Shown here piece by piece: positions 22,764 to 36,312 of a DNA stretch of 64,000 nucleotides. Under the pieces are notes generated by a model. It was not told the DNA's origin, did not search any database, and saw nothing but the letters and a program-made list of their open reading frames with translations. A program made the translations under genes and the position numbers. The stretch comes from Gymnorhina tibicen (taxonomy: Eukaryota; Chordata; Aves; Passeriformes; Artamidae), in the NCBI GenBank assembly GCA_013399875.1, contig VXAZ01008268.1, forward strand, positions 234,020 to 298,019. Direction: 5' to 3'. Numbering within the stretch: position 1 is the first letter of the stretch; the number at the start of each line of letters is the position of its first letter.

Positions 22764-25700
22764 AATACAGTCACATGAGAATTTGTAAATGTGATTACTG
22801 ATTTGGTAATTTTTGAATCTTCATGTTAAGCTTCCTTAAAAAGTGCTGGCTTTCAAAGCACTGATATCCAATACCTCCTGGCAGAGCCACTTTACGATGA
22901 CTGAAATGGCATCTCAAGAACTGAGGCACCTTTATTCACAGTTCATTTCTGAAAGTGGGTATAAAGCAATTATAAAGGAGCATATGTGTGTAAAACTACA
23001 GTAATTTGATCAATACAGTGCTACGACCGGTAGGGCAGCTCTAGATGCCTTCCTCTAATGGAAACTGCATGTCTAGCTGAAAGATTTCTAAGAGTTTAAG
23101 AAAAGAGATTTTATCTGAAAAAAGGACACAGATATCAGCAACAGGAAAATACCTACAGGACATCATGGACATACCACATTTCAGTCATGGACTTCACAGG
23201 CGCATCACTATTTATGTCACACTTCTGCTTCAAATTACTTTGGTTTTAATAATATATACTAACATTTACTTTAAGGTTGTTTTTCTTCACTGTAGCTTTA
23301 TTTTCTGCTTAATTGAAACAGAATGAGCCCATAGCTTCACTTGTAAGCAAGGTGGTGCACCTGATAAATTCAGTCAGGAAGAGAGGAAAGCTCTACTAAG
23401 CAGACCGTAATTTTAAAGGCTTGAACACAACTTTTCATATACTTACGATCTATTACTTCTCAAACAAAATCAGGAAAACTACATGTAATATCTGAATGTT
23501 CTTTAGGAAAACTGCTCCCTTTTTCCACCACCAGAGGAATGTTCTTAATCCGTTTTAGCTGACTTTGTGCATCATGAAGTAGCACAGAGCCCAGTTTCTG
23601 CCCTTTACCCTCTGCCAACTCCACCTCTCATGTAACTCCAAAGTGATCCAGGAAATTTATTAACAGCTTTGTATTTTGCAGACCTTAGTATTTCTGTAAA
23701 AAAGGACATTACAGACCAGAATAAGAAGCAGTACATAAGAAAATTTCTAAGATCAGCAGCAGTAAGACTATATTTCTATGCATAGCCTTTAGAAGTAGGT
23801 ACAGAAGATGCCTTTTTCTACCTGCATTTGACACATTTAACCATCTACCTTAAAGTCCAGAGGACTACTGCTGCTTCAAAATGCCCGCTACTTGAAGAAA
23901 CAGGAGTGCTATCATTATAATTTTACTTCTAATAAATAAATTTCTAATAAAACAGGATGGCTTCCTCTCCTCTGGCTCTAAAGACTGCAATCTAAAAGTG
24001 AGAAACCTTGTGTTGTGGCAGTAAACCCAGGAGCACCAATTTGAATGCTCATGGGTAGTAATGGTATAGGAGTAAGATGGTACAAATACTGCGTAGCAAT
24101 TTTTCTGACAGCTCTCTACTTTAACTGGCAGAAAATCAATAACATTAAGACTGAGGGTCACAGCCTTTGGAAAGAGTTACATCAATGCAAAAACAGAACA
24201 GACAAAGCCAAAAGAGATTATAACCACAGATATCCCAAGGGACAGATGAAATCATGCGTTATGATGTTTTTGAAAACAAAAAAAATGTCATTCCCTCAAT
24301 CATACCCCAAATGTCTTGTCTCCTACTTTTTCACAGTTTTTTAAATTAAGAGGTGAAGACTGCAGTAAAAGACGCTACTATATTTCACTTAAAAGCACAA
24401 AGTCTCTCAGTGAAAAGGGTAACTATTCTCATACTTGCATGCATACCTCTGGGAAATTGGTACCATACTTACTGCTCAAAGTTAAGCTTGCTGGTGCAGG
24501 CAGCAAGCTTCTACTCACAAACTGCGGCCACAGAAAACAGAGTGCCCCCTGTCCTAACAGTCACAGCTGAAATTGGGCACTAAGAGTGGACAGCACAAAA
24601 ATCATGGCAATGAAAAGACTAGGTTTCTACTCCTGTCCTAAAATTCCTGTGCAGGAAAGCACTTTAAGGATTACCTTTCATCTCCACGATGCAGAATGCA
24701 CTAAAGGCTCAAGAAACTTGTATGCCTGTACCAACTGTGACTCAGAAAAGCCCTTCCTAACACACGGAGACACTGGAGTGCTGGTCATCCCTTAAAACAA
24801 AGGACACTGACTGACCCCCACCCCAAATAAGCAATTGGGCTCTCGAGTGCCAAGTTCTCAACACATGTAGCATAACCAGAGAGGCTGAAGGACACAGCCC
24901 ATCTGACTGCTGGTGTACCTTTATTCAAATTCTCTTTTTTGTTAAGTTCTCACCTGTCTTGTCGGCAAGTCATGATATTGTAGAATAAGCCTGGTGTTGA
25001 CGCTGTGACTCCACGTGTTGCCAAGGGCTGCTGTCACACAACCAGAATCCCTCTTTCCACTTAGAGACGATCCTGAAGATAAATATGATGGAAACTGCAT
25101 CAGGATTGTGGCACAGAAAAAGGTTCAGCATTGAAACTTCAGTCATCTCAGATTATTCCCTAAGCTAGGTAATTACAAATGGCACTTAATAGATGGCACT
25201 GCTGCATTAATTTCCTACCTTTCTGATTTATTTATACAACTGTAGTGTGAGTTCTCCATCTCACCCTCTGATATCAATGAAAAGTGCCAAGAATTAAGGA
25301 GATGTTGCAAGTATTACCTACTTTCTTGGAGAGACCAGTATATTTTCTAAATATCTAGGGGTGCACCATGCATGTGGCACACTTGCCTATTCCTCTTTAG
25401 CTACTCTATCCCCACGGAAACCAGCTTTCTTTGGGCACAGAGGAGAGGGAAGCAGGCCAGCAGAGTCCCAGTGCATAATGACATAACAAAAAGGGAATCT
25501 AAAGGAGCAGAATGTGCTGCCACAATACTCTGACCTAAAAATGAGAATACTGATTCATGACATCAGACATCTACACTTTTTCTAAGATTTGCAAAGAAGA
25601 GAGCCCCTTAGCTGTCATTACCATTCTGCTGTCCCTGAAATCATTTGAACTTTATATAACCCTGAAAGAAAATGGACTTTGCTGGAATCAGCAATGACAA

Positions 25701-28700
25701 CATAAAGAAGTGTTTCCAATAATGCCACATGATGCAGCTTGCTTAACTGCCATTGCACTCGAGCTCTCTCAGACTGAAACCAGAGACCCACACATGCACA
25801 TGTACACACATGCCGGCAGGTAGCTGCCTGAGACCTTCATCTTTACTTATCCTAAGTTCTGTGTAAGGTGAACTGATTGATGGGTGACTCGTTTGCACTT
25901 CAAATGACACTTCAAGAACAAAGTAAGACAGACAAACCCCTGAAATTCAGAAACAAAATCGTGGTTGTTATGTGGGTATAAATGATCATGTGCAATTTGA
26001 AAATTGAACTGTTTGAGGCAGAGAGTCCATACTGTTAAAAAGCCATGAGTGAATGAGACACAGTTAAATTTAAAGTCAGGTAACTTCCTGTCATCTATCA
26101 GGCAACAAACAAAATTGCTTTCCCAGGACAGTTGTGAAATCCTCGTCCACTAAGTCAGTGAAAGACCAGACACTGCAATAAAGCAGTCCTATGTTTCTGT
26201 CAAAATGATCTGTAATGCAACAATTAATGTTGAAATCTAAATTATAAGTACTAGAAACACTGTACTGAGATGACAAAGTCATCTTGTAGCCCAGCAGAAC
26301 TTCTGGAAGATTCAGGTTTAAAACACTTCATTACTTTTACATTTGCAAGGAAGTGGGCTTTGTTACTTCCCCCCCCCTCCTTCTAACTGTTCAGAGCAAA
26401 ACCAAAATTTCTTGATTCACTAAAGCTTTTATTTTGGAAAAATACTCAGTAAAGAATAAGACTGAAAGTGTTGACATCTAATCATAATCATTATTTATAT
26501 CACTGCTGGTAGTTGCAAGAAATGAGAAGGACACTATTAGACTGCATTAGGTAGAGGAGAGCAGCAGGATGTAGAGAAGGGCCTGAGATGATTACAGTGC
26601 ACTACAGGATTCAGCTGAAGGCCTCAAGCCTTCCCCAAGTAATAAAAGGTTCAATTAACATCAACTGGATTTGGATTAGGTCTTTAAATATTTAAGGTCT
26701 ACAAAAGAAAGGAGTGAAGCACCTGGTTCAAGCCAATAGTTTGACAAGAGTCTGGACTCTGTAACTGAATTACTTCCCACATCATAGGAGTTCACTGAGA
26801 CATGCACAAGATCTGCTTCTCCAGAACACTTGTTCTAGTCTGAAAACAGGCTACAGTTGTGCCATCCAGCAAGTATGACTGCTTTTTTGTACTTAAAAAA
26901 AATATCTTAATAAGCAGCAAACTTCTACCCGAATAACTCAACAGAGAAGCATCTAACTGGAACCTTCAGTATTAGGAATGCTATTCTGTTAATTAGTCTA
27001 GCCCATCTCTATTGGGAAGGTGGATGTGCTAACAAGAATAATTTATCTTCATCTATGTTTTGGATTTTATTTTCCAGCTGGAGGAGTGAACACGCTGAAG
27101 TGTTAAAACAGAGTGCTGGGAGGTCTGTGTTCCATTCCCTTAAAATGACTCAAAGCAAGTTAATTAAGTTCATTAAGTTCTACAAATTTTTGGGTTTGTG
27201 CTAACACCACAAAAGTAAAATGCTATTACTGTACAAACAGGATAATGGAGAATATAAGACACTGAAGCAGCTTTAAAGTTTCGCAAACCTTTCACGTGGA
27301 ATAAGCTGCAGTCAACACAGTCCTTCCCTCCCTACCCTGTCAGAAATAATCACAAAATTCAAGTGAGGCAACTAAGTGTGAGATCTGGTGGGTGTGGAGG
27401 TGTTCCCCTCACAGCTGACGTAACTGCACCTCTGTTTAAAGCTGGGAGCCACCATTCCACACCACCAAGAAGCAATTCACGCAGCCCTCCTTGTGGGCCC
27501 CTCACTACAAAGGGCCCAGCCGTTCCAGAAGTAGCTAGTGTTGGCATAAAACAGTCACAAAATTCACACCCAAACGTCCCTCAAATCATGTGTCTCTGCT
27601 GTTAGGTAACAGAAGGAGTAACATCTCGCTGTTGCAATCCTGAGCCAGGCATTTAAGTGGTTAAATGTCTGGAACCTGCTGCTATTACACTATGGAGATA
27701 TCACTCCATAGCAATTCCTAATTCTGCATTCCTTCAGGCCTAAAACCTGTCCCAAAGTGAACAGAAATGCTATATGTGTAAGGTTAGTGGCAGAAAAAGC
27801 TATTTGCTGTAATTTATTTTATTTTCTTATACAGGAGAAAGTACACTGTACCATACTGTGTCAGCCTCTATCCAAAGAGGGCAAATCCTCTTCTGTGAAG
27901 TTATTAAAATTTATTACTTTGGTGCAAAGTAGTTAGTAAGCCTGGAGCAAATTTACAGCAGAAAGATTTTTTACAGGGTGGAAAGGAATGCCTCTCTGGA
28001 AAGGTTTCCATTTTATAAGGGATCCTCCTGCAAACTGATGCATTAGGCAGATAGAGAGGTAAAACAAGAACTGAAGCAAACAGAGGAGGAAGCAGTGCCA
28101 GCTTTGCAAAGAAGTTCAAGGGCAGTGACAACACAGGCTGCATTCCTTCTTCTTGCTGTAAACACAAAAAGATAGTAAATGTCTCAGAGAAAGGAAAGAG
28201 GATATGTTAAGAAAACAGATTTATGTTGAAACATGGCCTTAAAAAAACCTTGGACTTATCTTTTCTGTTATTTCAACCACTACTTAGACATTAATGAACT
28301 GGACAAAGGAAGTGGATAAATAACACTGTTCAGAAAGAGCGACTTTTTTTCAGCATGCATTGCCTTGTGCTTCCAAACCCCGATATTTTCATACTTAGAG
28401 ATGGGAGTATCAGACCAACACTGACCCAAGAAGAAAACAGGCTTATAAGACTTTGGTGTCTGCTCAATGGTCCCCAAATTCTCCACCTTGAAGCACTTCA
28501 GAGTGGTATGGAGTGCTCACCCATGCTGTGGGCTGGATGCTTCCCCAGCACCTGCAATGTGCAGTCAGCTGATGGGCAGCAGTTCCAGTCTCTCCAGTCT
28601 GCTTAAAGCCAGTTCTTACTCCAGTCACTGCTAGCATGATGGTTTCTGCTCAGGACACAGGTCATACAGGGAGTGCAGGGATTAGGGAAAGAAAACAAAC

Positions 28701-29901
28701 AGAGCTGACATACAGGTGAGAGAAAGGTGACAGATCTCAGTATATGGATGCAGTAAGGCAGTGGGTGTCCAGAAGCACAGAGATGGGATCCCAACATGAA
28801 GAGGTGAAGAAAGCTGGAACAAGATGTCCGAACAACTCCCTGCTTTCTCTGTTAGGTCCACCACTAGTAAAATGGGTGATTTCAATTCCTGTAAACATTC
28901 CCTCCTTCCTCACACAAAAAAAGTAGCATGAAAATAATCTTCAAAGGGCACATCAGCAGGCAGGCCAAGGACTGCATGAGATGCCTGTTCTACTGCCTCC
29001 TGTGAAACTGAACTTTTCAGAGCACTGGCAGAGACACCAGCAGACACTGTATCTGTTCTGGACTGCAAGCACAGAGGAGGAACTGGCTGCTTCACTCTCA
29101 CTGAACAGCTGTCACAAGTGAAAATAAAGCTGCTTGTGGTCTGAGTCAAATGCAAAGTAAATGCCTCTCCACAACCAGGGGAAAAACAAAGAAGAAAGGG
29201 TGACTTCAACTGAGGCCCACAGTGCTGCTTCCAAGCAGAAGAGGCTTGCACTGGGCTCCAGTGCCCAGGAAGGAGCTGTCAGTAGAACTGGGCCACAACA
29301 CTTGGCACTACTTATACATGAGAACTAGATTTATTTTGTTTCTCCCTATCAATGCAATCAAAACAAACTTTCTATAAATAACTTCCCTGTCACTGAGAGG
29401 AATGACACATATAGGCAGGATGGGGAAAGTGTTTTTATTTTACCTTCTATTTTTCACTGGCGGGAACAGCAGGATTGAAGCTATTCAGCTGAATACTGCT
29501 TCTGGGATTATTCTATTATGTCCAACCAGAGCATTGCAAGTACAGACCTGGTCTCAAAGACCTTCTTGTCCTCTGCATATAAGGTGGTACATTTTAGAGA
29601 CTAAATCCCCATGTAACCAAGTCCCAATTGTTGCAAGTATGCTGGAAGGCTATTTAAACATAAAGACACTTCAGTTCCATTAGTTTCTTATCCTATGAAA
29701 ATTTGGATAACTAGACCAGTATCTTGAATCAAATGAAACAAGCTTCTTAAAACAGTTTTTTTAAATGCAAGAAGTCCTTGCAGGCAGAATGTGACTATAC
29801 CTTGATTAAAAAAATCCAACATGTTTCTTGTCGGTGTAACTGCACAGAACAATTAGTTCCACCTTGTCCACATTCTCACATATTGATTTTTTTCTTTCCA
29901 G

Positions 29902-29967
29902 ATGGACGTATCATTGCCTGGCAGCTTCATCCCCAACACTGGGCCCCTTGCAAATTCTATCAACTGA
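29902..29967 (+). other. exon-like segment after strong splice acceptor (hypothetical)
   Basis: The acceptor 'TTTTTTTCTTTCCAG' ends at 29901. The next bases start an ATG frame of 21 codons (M-D-V-S-L-P-G-S-F and so on) to TGA 29965-29967. A second frame through the same site is open to 29975. There is no good poly-A signal or donor close by and I recognise no protein. Treat it as a splice-site-like sequence only. Confidence 0.12.
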
Positions 29968-31188
29968 TAATCTAAAAATATTTTCTCATCAAATGCTATA
30001 AATGGATCAATGCACTAAATGACAGTGAAATAACAAAATAGTAAAGCAACAAGTCCCCAAATCTTTCAAATCTTAACATCAAACCATCTTGATAAAAGCC
30101 CAATCTATCAAAAAAGAAGGAAAAAACCTCTCTGAAAGTACAAGGAAAATATTTATAAAGAATTAAACTACTGAGCTCAACAAAAAAGGCACACCATGCA
30201 ATAAGAATGAAAGTACTTTGCCTCTCTCTCAGGCTGTGCAGCTTTCCGGTTCACTGGCAGAGCTCAAAGACCACTACTTTTCACCTGCATTGCATTTAGT
30301 CTGTATTTTTGGTGCAGATCTCTAACAATAAGACCAGAGGAAAAAGAAGAAAAAAAATCCCCTTCAACCCCTAATCTAGTTTTCCATCATCACCTACTCA
30401 GAAAGTACAAGTATAAAAATATGCAATGGTGGAAAAACCCATCACACAATAAAAAACAACCCACAGGACAAACTCATCTGTGAAGTAACTAACCACAGCA
30501 CTCTTCAAACTCCCACTGCTGGCTTCTGTCATTTTCAGCCCTTCTCCACAGCTTTTTCTTAAGTCAAAAGGTGATTCTGATTCTCTTACCCTGCATTGGT
30601 GACCGTCTCACTCTCTGCACTGGTCAGCCAAGGTATGTCTCAAAGCACACTACTGACTTCCTACAGTCTTTTATTATTTAGGACATATGTCAGGAAAAAC
30701 AATTGCTGCTGTAAGAAATCAAGCTTGGCCACAAAACTAGCCATGTGAAAATTCTAACTTTTAAAATGCTTATGCTCTTCCTTTTATTATGAGAGAGCAT
30801 CTGGCAGTTTTACTTCTAAAAATCTCCTAGTTCTAAATCTGTACAAACTACACATGCATCCCACCACCACCCCAGATTACTCCATATTACTTCAAATTTT
30901 AATTAAAATTAAGTAGAAATATTTTATCTGGAAGTTGGAATTGTTTAGTAATCAATGACATGTTTAGTTTTTCCTTTCTTTTCCATAGCATAGTCATCAA
31001 AATACACTTAGCAACAAAGCAATTAAGCATAAACTAATCCTCAGTTAAAAAAACCCAAACGTGTATCAATGGAAATTGGTTTGATCACCCCTAGCTCTGT
31101 GCCTACTTGAGATTACACTGAACAGGCTATTCGATTCAGTCGTCATCATCAAGAGACCAAAAATTGCCAGTTACATTGCAAAGTTCTG

Positions 31189-31278
31189 ATGGAGTCAGCA
31201 GTGAGTGTGACAGAAAGGGAAAGAGCTCACTTCTCATTTTGGACAACAGAGTTTATTTATCTCATATGCCCCAAACAG
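31189..31278 (+). other. exon-like open segment with consensus splice donor (hypothetical)
   Basis: From an ATG at 31189, 30 codons (M-E-S-A-V-S-V-T-E-R-E-R and so on) run without a stop to CAG followed by GTGAGT at 31279-31284, a near-ideal donor. No promoter, CpG island or partner exon could be identified, and the peptide matches nothing I know. Confidence 0.12.
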
Positions 31279-31860
31279 GTGAGTTTCACACTTTTTTATT
31301 TATCATATTTATGTATTTATGTGTACACACTGGGTGATTTTTGCATGGTTAATCTGATATTAGATCAAGACTAAGGTCCTTTCTGGTGTCTTTTTTCCAG
31401 TCATTCATTATTTCTGTTGTGACAACTGCTAAAGCTCTCATCTTCAAGAGGCAAACCACTAGACAAAGAGAGAACAAACAGATAGTTCCTGACCTAAAGA
31501 TCTTCTTTTTATGAGAATTGCAGATTACAAATCTCTTAGCTGCTGATGATTATTCCCCACTTACAAACAATCTTCCCTAAGGGATGAGAGAAAATACACC
31601 AAAATATATGACAGGCCAGAAGAACTGTGTATAAATAAGGACTTTGAGTATTCTCTATGAAACATTAGAAGCTTTTTCAAATAAGTAACATTAATCAAAA
31701 ATTACGTTCTTCTACCCCCAGAAAGTCAGCTGGGACCTTTATGCAGCTCAAAATTTAGGAAGGGTCCACCAGAGAACTGGAGTGCTGGTTTACTTTTAAT
31801 CCCACACCAGCATGCCTGCTGTTACCAGTGTGTTTTACACCAGAAGATCTCATTCCCTCA

Positions 31861-31882
31861 ATGAACTCATTGGTGAGTTCAT
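31861..31882. repeat. perfect 9-bp inverted repeat (hairpin, TTGG loop)
   Basis: ATGAACTCA (31861-31869) and TGAGTTCAT (31874-31882) are exact reverse complements separated by TTGG. A short hairpin of this size can occur by chance in 64 kb. Confidence 0.85.
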
Positions 31883-32343
31883 GTCAATCCTCTTCTGAGT
31901 TGAGAAAGAGAAACACACATATGCTAGCACAGAGACTCCTGCCTGCTGACCTAAAAAAGGAATTGACATTAAGAAATGAAAAAATCCAGCTGGTCTGATT
32001 TCTTGCCAGACAATCTACCAGCCATGACCAAAACGAACAGGTCTCAGGAGAACTGTGGAGGTGGAAAGACAGCTAGTGGTTTACAGCACCTGAAACAGGG
32101 CCCAAATCAGGGAATTGTAGAGTTGAGATCCTTGGGAACAAATATTTCTTTTTACTGGTGAAAATGTTCTGCCTCTGTGGCCTGACACCACACCACAAAG
32201 TGATGAGGTTCCAGCTCTCTATCACTGCTGCAGTGCTACTGCAAATGACAGACCAAGTAGTGATTTGGTGGGAGGGATGGTGAAAAACAAGTAGAAGAAA
32301 GCAGTTAAGTCAATTCCTTTTTGTAACTGAGTATAAATTCTTT

Positions 32344-32348
32344 ACCCC
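32344..32348 (+). repeat. left target-site duplication of the solo LTR (ACCCC)
   Basis: The five bases before the LTR's TG. The matching right flank, ACCCT at 33009-33013, differs at the last base. The short C-rich sequence makes a chance match possible. Confidence 0.5.
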
Positions 32349-32427
32349 TGTCTTGGGGTGACTGTATGCTGTTGTATCCCCTACCACTGCTCCATGCCCA
32401 GACATGATTCCTGAGCCTTTCTATGCC

Positions 32428-32434
32428 TTTAAAA
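32428..32434 (+). promoter_or_regulatory. TATA-like element in the LTR U3
   Basis: TTTAAAA lies about 80 bp inside the LTR and about 430 bp before the poly-A signal, the place expected for the LTR promoter. Judged from position and sequence only. Confidence 0.35.
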
Positions 32435-32857
32435 CTGGCTGCAAGAGACAGAGAAAAAAAAAACTGAGCAAACTTTTCAAAACAGTTTGTGCTTCAAGGA
32501 CACGGGGATTAGCTACTTCTGCGGCGGGCAGGGGAAGCACTTCTGCTGGCTTTTCGGTCAGCTTTTTCGGCTCTGTTTCTTTGGAGAGGGACGGAGAGTT
32601 GAGTTTTTTTCCTCTTGGGACTTCGGGTTTTTTTTTCCCTTCTTCTCTTCTGGACTTGTTTGGAACACCAGAACATCAGAACCCCACCAGGGGACCTTCC
32701 ACCGGCCTGGAGGGGGGCCCCCCATGCCGACCCAGCTCCGAGGAGGAGGAGAGAGACCACACCCACAGAAGGACTCTAAAATCGTTCAGGTTTTCTCTCC
32801 AGAGCGAGAGATTTTATTATTTAGCATTAATATTATTATTTTCCTGTGTGTTTGTTA

Positions 32858-32863
32858 AATAAA
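32858..32863 (+). terminator. LTR polyadenylation signal AATAAA
   Basis: AATAAA followed by a T-rich stretch ('TAGTTTTTATTTTCTCC'). It would define the R/U5 border of the LTR and fixes its orientation as plus. Confidence 0.6.
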
Positions 32864-33008
32864 TAGTTTTTATTTTCTCCTTCACTTTCCTCCAAGGAAA
32901 ATTTGTTTTTTCCTGAACCCGGTTGGGGGGAGGGGTGGTTGTGGCCTGCCTTCCTTTGAGGAGACGTTCCTTTTGGACGTTTCCCTGAATTTGGCCTAAA
33001 CCACCACA

Positions 33009-36000
33009 ACCCTTCAGCTAAACCTCCTTCCCCTTCTAATAACAGTCTTTGAGAAATTTCCTCCTTTTCTAAAATCTAAACTTATACAAATTTACACCAC
33101 TCTCTTAGTACCCAGGGTTCTTTCCCACATTGCTCACCATTAAAACTTAAAGCAGCTTCTTATTTTGAACCTCTCCTATGCAGTCACTTCTTCCTGTCTC
33201 TCCACAACTGGAAAATAAAATCTCAAACCATTGAGCTAAGGGAGGAAAAAAAAACAACCCCAAACAACCCAGATCTAGAATTTTGCCTGCCTGCACATAT
33301 AAAGGATGCACAGGTTGAAGAACAAAGCTTGCCCAGTCATGGCATCTGGCAATGCTAGGGCCCTGTGATCCAGAAAATGCTTTTAATTATCATCTCACCA
33401 ATCATGCTACAAGTTATTGCTGTAATGTTTTTGCTTAAGTTCCCTCAGGGAATTAAACAGATTATGATACTAATCAGAAGGTATGTAGGAGGGAGGGGGC
33501 AGAATGCTAGAATTACATGTATGTAGGTCCCTTAAGGCCTGAATAAAGAAATGAGGTTTAGAATCCTACTGTCAGAGCAACTGAAGCCTTGCATGCTGCA
33601 AGCCTCAGCCCTCTGACCTACACAGCCATGGCATTATCATATCTGATTTTCCCAGGATGGTTAATCTCAGTTGCTAAACTTCATCAGTCTCTGCTAGTGT
33701 TTACCCATCATCTGGATTTGCCACTTCCAAACTTTCCAGACTAAAACTGAATAAGCCAGCTGTCACACTCACCCTTCCAACATAACAGCCTGAAGCCTGG
33801 AAGCCTAAATGGCCGAGTCCCTGTTTAGCAGAACAAAAGCTAATACAGCTGGGGGAGGAGAGTGAGATACAGCTCTGAAACTGCAGTGAGTTTCAGAATG
33901 CAGTTCACAGCAATATGGTTGTGTTAGGATGTTGCGGTCTGAGATTTTATTCCCACAGTCTGTATTTTTTTCCATAAAACATGTCTTGGTAAAGAACCCG
34001 TACCACGGCAATTTAGCTCTCATACCCAGGAAACTGTCACAGTGCAGGCAAAAGCAGCAGTACTCCAGGCAAGGCAGGAGCCAGTCTGCAAATGAACCTT
34101 AAAATCAGAGTCAGGGTGCGGAAGGGTGATGGGAGTAGGCGGGAGAGAGTCCAGTTTCTGTTGCACAATGAGTTCTCCAGCAAAGTGGCCAATAAAAGCA
34201 CCAATTAGTACTAACTTACCCAGGGTGTTTCTGACACGGCTGCCCATCTCCCGAGGGGCAGCCTGATGGTGTGTGCCTACGTGGCAGACAGAAAAGGACA
34301 GTAGGTGTATGCAAGCTGGTTTTCAGTGAGCACCAAGCTCTTCCTTGGTAAATATATTCTGCTAAGAAGCCACAGAGAGCATTGTGCTGCTACATCGGGT
34401 CACTGCCAGCACCCGAGTTTGCTCGGTTAACACTAGCACTGACACTCAGCTTACACCGGGGTGGATTTTCTCAATATACTCAGCATAAAATGTCTAAATG
34501 AATAACAATTTCTGATCACAGCCTAGTTACATGGCTTTGAAATAATGAATTAAGTTATATGTCCTTTTCACTCCTGAGCACAGGAGTATTTTTGCAGCAT
34601 CTTTTACTTTTAGTAGTACCTTTCAAAATAATTTTCAAATTTAGTGAGGGACAACTTCTTTATGCAGATGGTTGAAACATGCAATAATTAAAACTCCGCA
34701 GTGGGGCTGATTACCACAAGGACTATGTTTAAAAATCAGTGTTAAATAGTACTTCAAGTTGAGACTGTAATTCAAACTGTGCAAACTGCTTTACTTTGCA
34801 TGATGACCATCATAATTTCTTTGAAAATTTATCCTTCAGCATTCTTAACACTGGTCCCATACATTACAGTTGCAAGAATTCCCTCTAAGCGTAAATAAAA
34901 ACCAACAATCTTAGAGCTGTAAAGTTTGGATCATGAGCCAGAGTTATCAAAACTGAAATTCCAGAAGGAAACAATCCTCTTTCAGCCTGCAACATGGAAA
35001 CAGAGGTCAGCCAAACATTTGGGGGCTAGAGATGACTGTTTGCAAATTACAGCTGTTCACATCTGGAGTTCAGATTTGGCCAAATGCTTAATACTATCCA
35101 TCACAAAAGCTGAACTGGAAGAGTGTTTTGGTTGCATGACTAAGAACATAAAAGTTAGAAAATATTAAATGTAAAAAACCGCTATGTGCAATTTCAACTC
35201 TGCCTATCAAACACAGAACAATGGACTCAGTTATTTCTCACAATGGGTATCATCACGGTTGACTGTGGCAATTCTTAACTGGTATTTAACCACAAGTCTG
35301 CACTTGCCAATATAGGTTTCTCTGGCTGTATCTATTTCTCAGCACAGAGTGGTCCGTGACAAGATGAAGGATGCAAACTGTTCTCCGACAAAGTATCTTT
35401 TGGGCTGGCCCAAAGATACTGCCCTACACATAGACCGGGCAGATGCACCTGAGTACTCAGAGCACCTTCAAAACACGGCTTGGAGTAGCTTCTGAACATA
35501 CATTAATTGGGCACTTTCACATTTTTTTTAATTGCACAGCCAATATACTCATGTATAGAAAATGTGTTCCCTCTCACTGTAAGATGTATGACAAAACATT
35601 CTAGTACATGCAGACACCACTGGGCTCACTGTTCAGAACTGACTCATCTACAAAGCTGAAAATACATATATATTTATGTGCTTAGGCACACACACACAGA
35701 GGCAGTATAAAACATGTAGGATGTTAAAATGACTGAGGATTACAGGGGTCTGGCTTTACTCTCTGACTGATGCAGACTTTCCAGGAGTTTCTCAGCTAGT
35801 CAGTCTCTCTCTTCACAGCACAATCACCCATCCTGAAGCAGAGGAGGTATAATGCTTTTTTCCGTCATCTCATTCTCAAAAAGGAATGACTTACTTTATC
35901 TGAATTAAGCAAATAAATTCAATTTTGGACAACAACCAAGACTGGAGAATTTCATCCCGATAAGCTTTTCTGACTGAAGACAGAGGGTTAGAAGGGAAAC

Positions 36001-36312
36001 AGTTATACAGCCTTAACTATAGGAGGTTCCTTCCGTTCCTGCTATAATGCAAAATATTCCAAGATGTGCCAAATTTTCACGGTAGTCTGCATCAGGCAGC
36101 GACAGGACACTGAAACGCTCTGTGGAGACTAATGCATAAATCCAAAATGATCTTTTGACTGCAGTGACTCTTCTCTCCTGAGATGTATTACATTTTTTAA
36201 AGTCAGTGAAAAATAAAAAATTGCAAAATACCACTTTTAGTCCTTGGACTACAAAATGGTTGAAACCTCCAGAGGCCAGTCAGGGCCAGAAACAATTTTT
36301 TTCCCCAGATTT
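33009..36312. other. unannotated unique sequence
   Basis: No gene recognised. An A/C-rich patch lies at 33245-33271 and a (CA)6 microsatellite at 35687-35698. Short open frames only. Confidence 0.5.
35687..35698. repeat. (CA)6 microsatellite
   Basis: Six CA units, preceded by an AT-rich ATATATAT-like stretch at about 35665-35674. Confidence 0.8.

Larger units (their letters stand above)
22540..32348. other. unannotated unique sequence (about 9.8 kb)
   Basis: No gene or recognisable transposon. Contents seen: T/G-rich low-complexity tract 22720-22763, a run of nine C at 26369-26377, a strong splice-acceptor-like site at 29878-29901, a donor-like site at 31279, and a 9-bp perfect hairpin at 31861-31882. 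Open frames are all short and unrecognised. Confidence 0.5.
32349..33008 (+). mobile_element. solo LTR of an endogenous retrovirus
   Basis: The segment starts TGTCTTGGGG and ends CCACCACA, giving the TG...CA termini of an LTR. Inside, in the right order, are a TTTAAAA promoter-like element (32428-32434), a GC-richer central part, and AATAAA (32858-32863) followed by a T-rich stretch, giving plus orientation and a length of 660 bp. The flanks read ACCCC (32344-32348) and ACCCT (33009-33013), a likely 5-bp target-site duplication with one change. I see no purine tract before it, no tRNA primer-binding site after it, no gag/pol/env remnant and no partner LTR, so it is a solo LTR left by recombination. 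A 5-bp duplication would favour the ERVL group, but the family is not assigned. The 152-codon frame inside (32404-32862) is not a known gene. Confidence 0.8.

Noticed and set aside
27495..27517. Two GGGCCC blocks as a hairpin
   Set aside because: Each block is itself a palindrome, so the pairing is trivial and short.
32404..32862. 152-codon open frame inside the LTR
   Set aside because: Spans promoter, R and poly-A parts of a solo LTR; a second frame is open over the same bases, so it is compositional.
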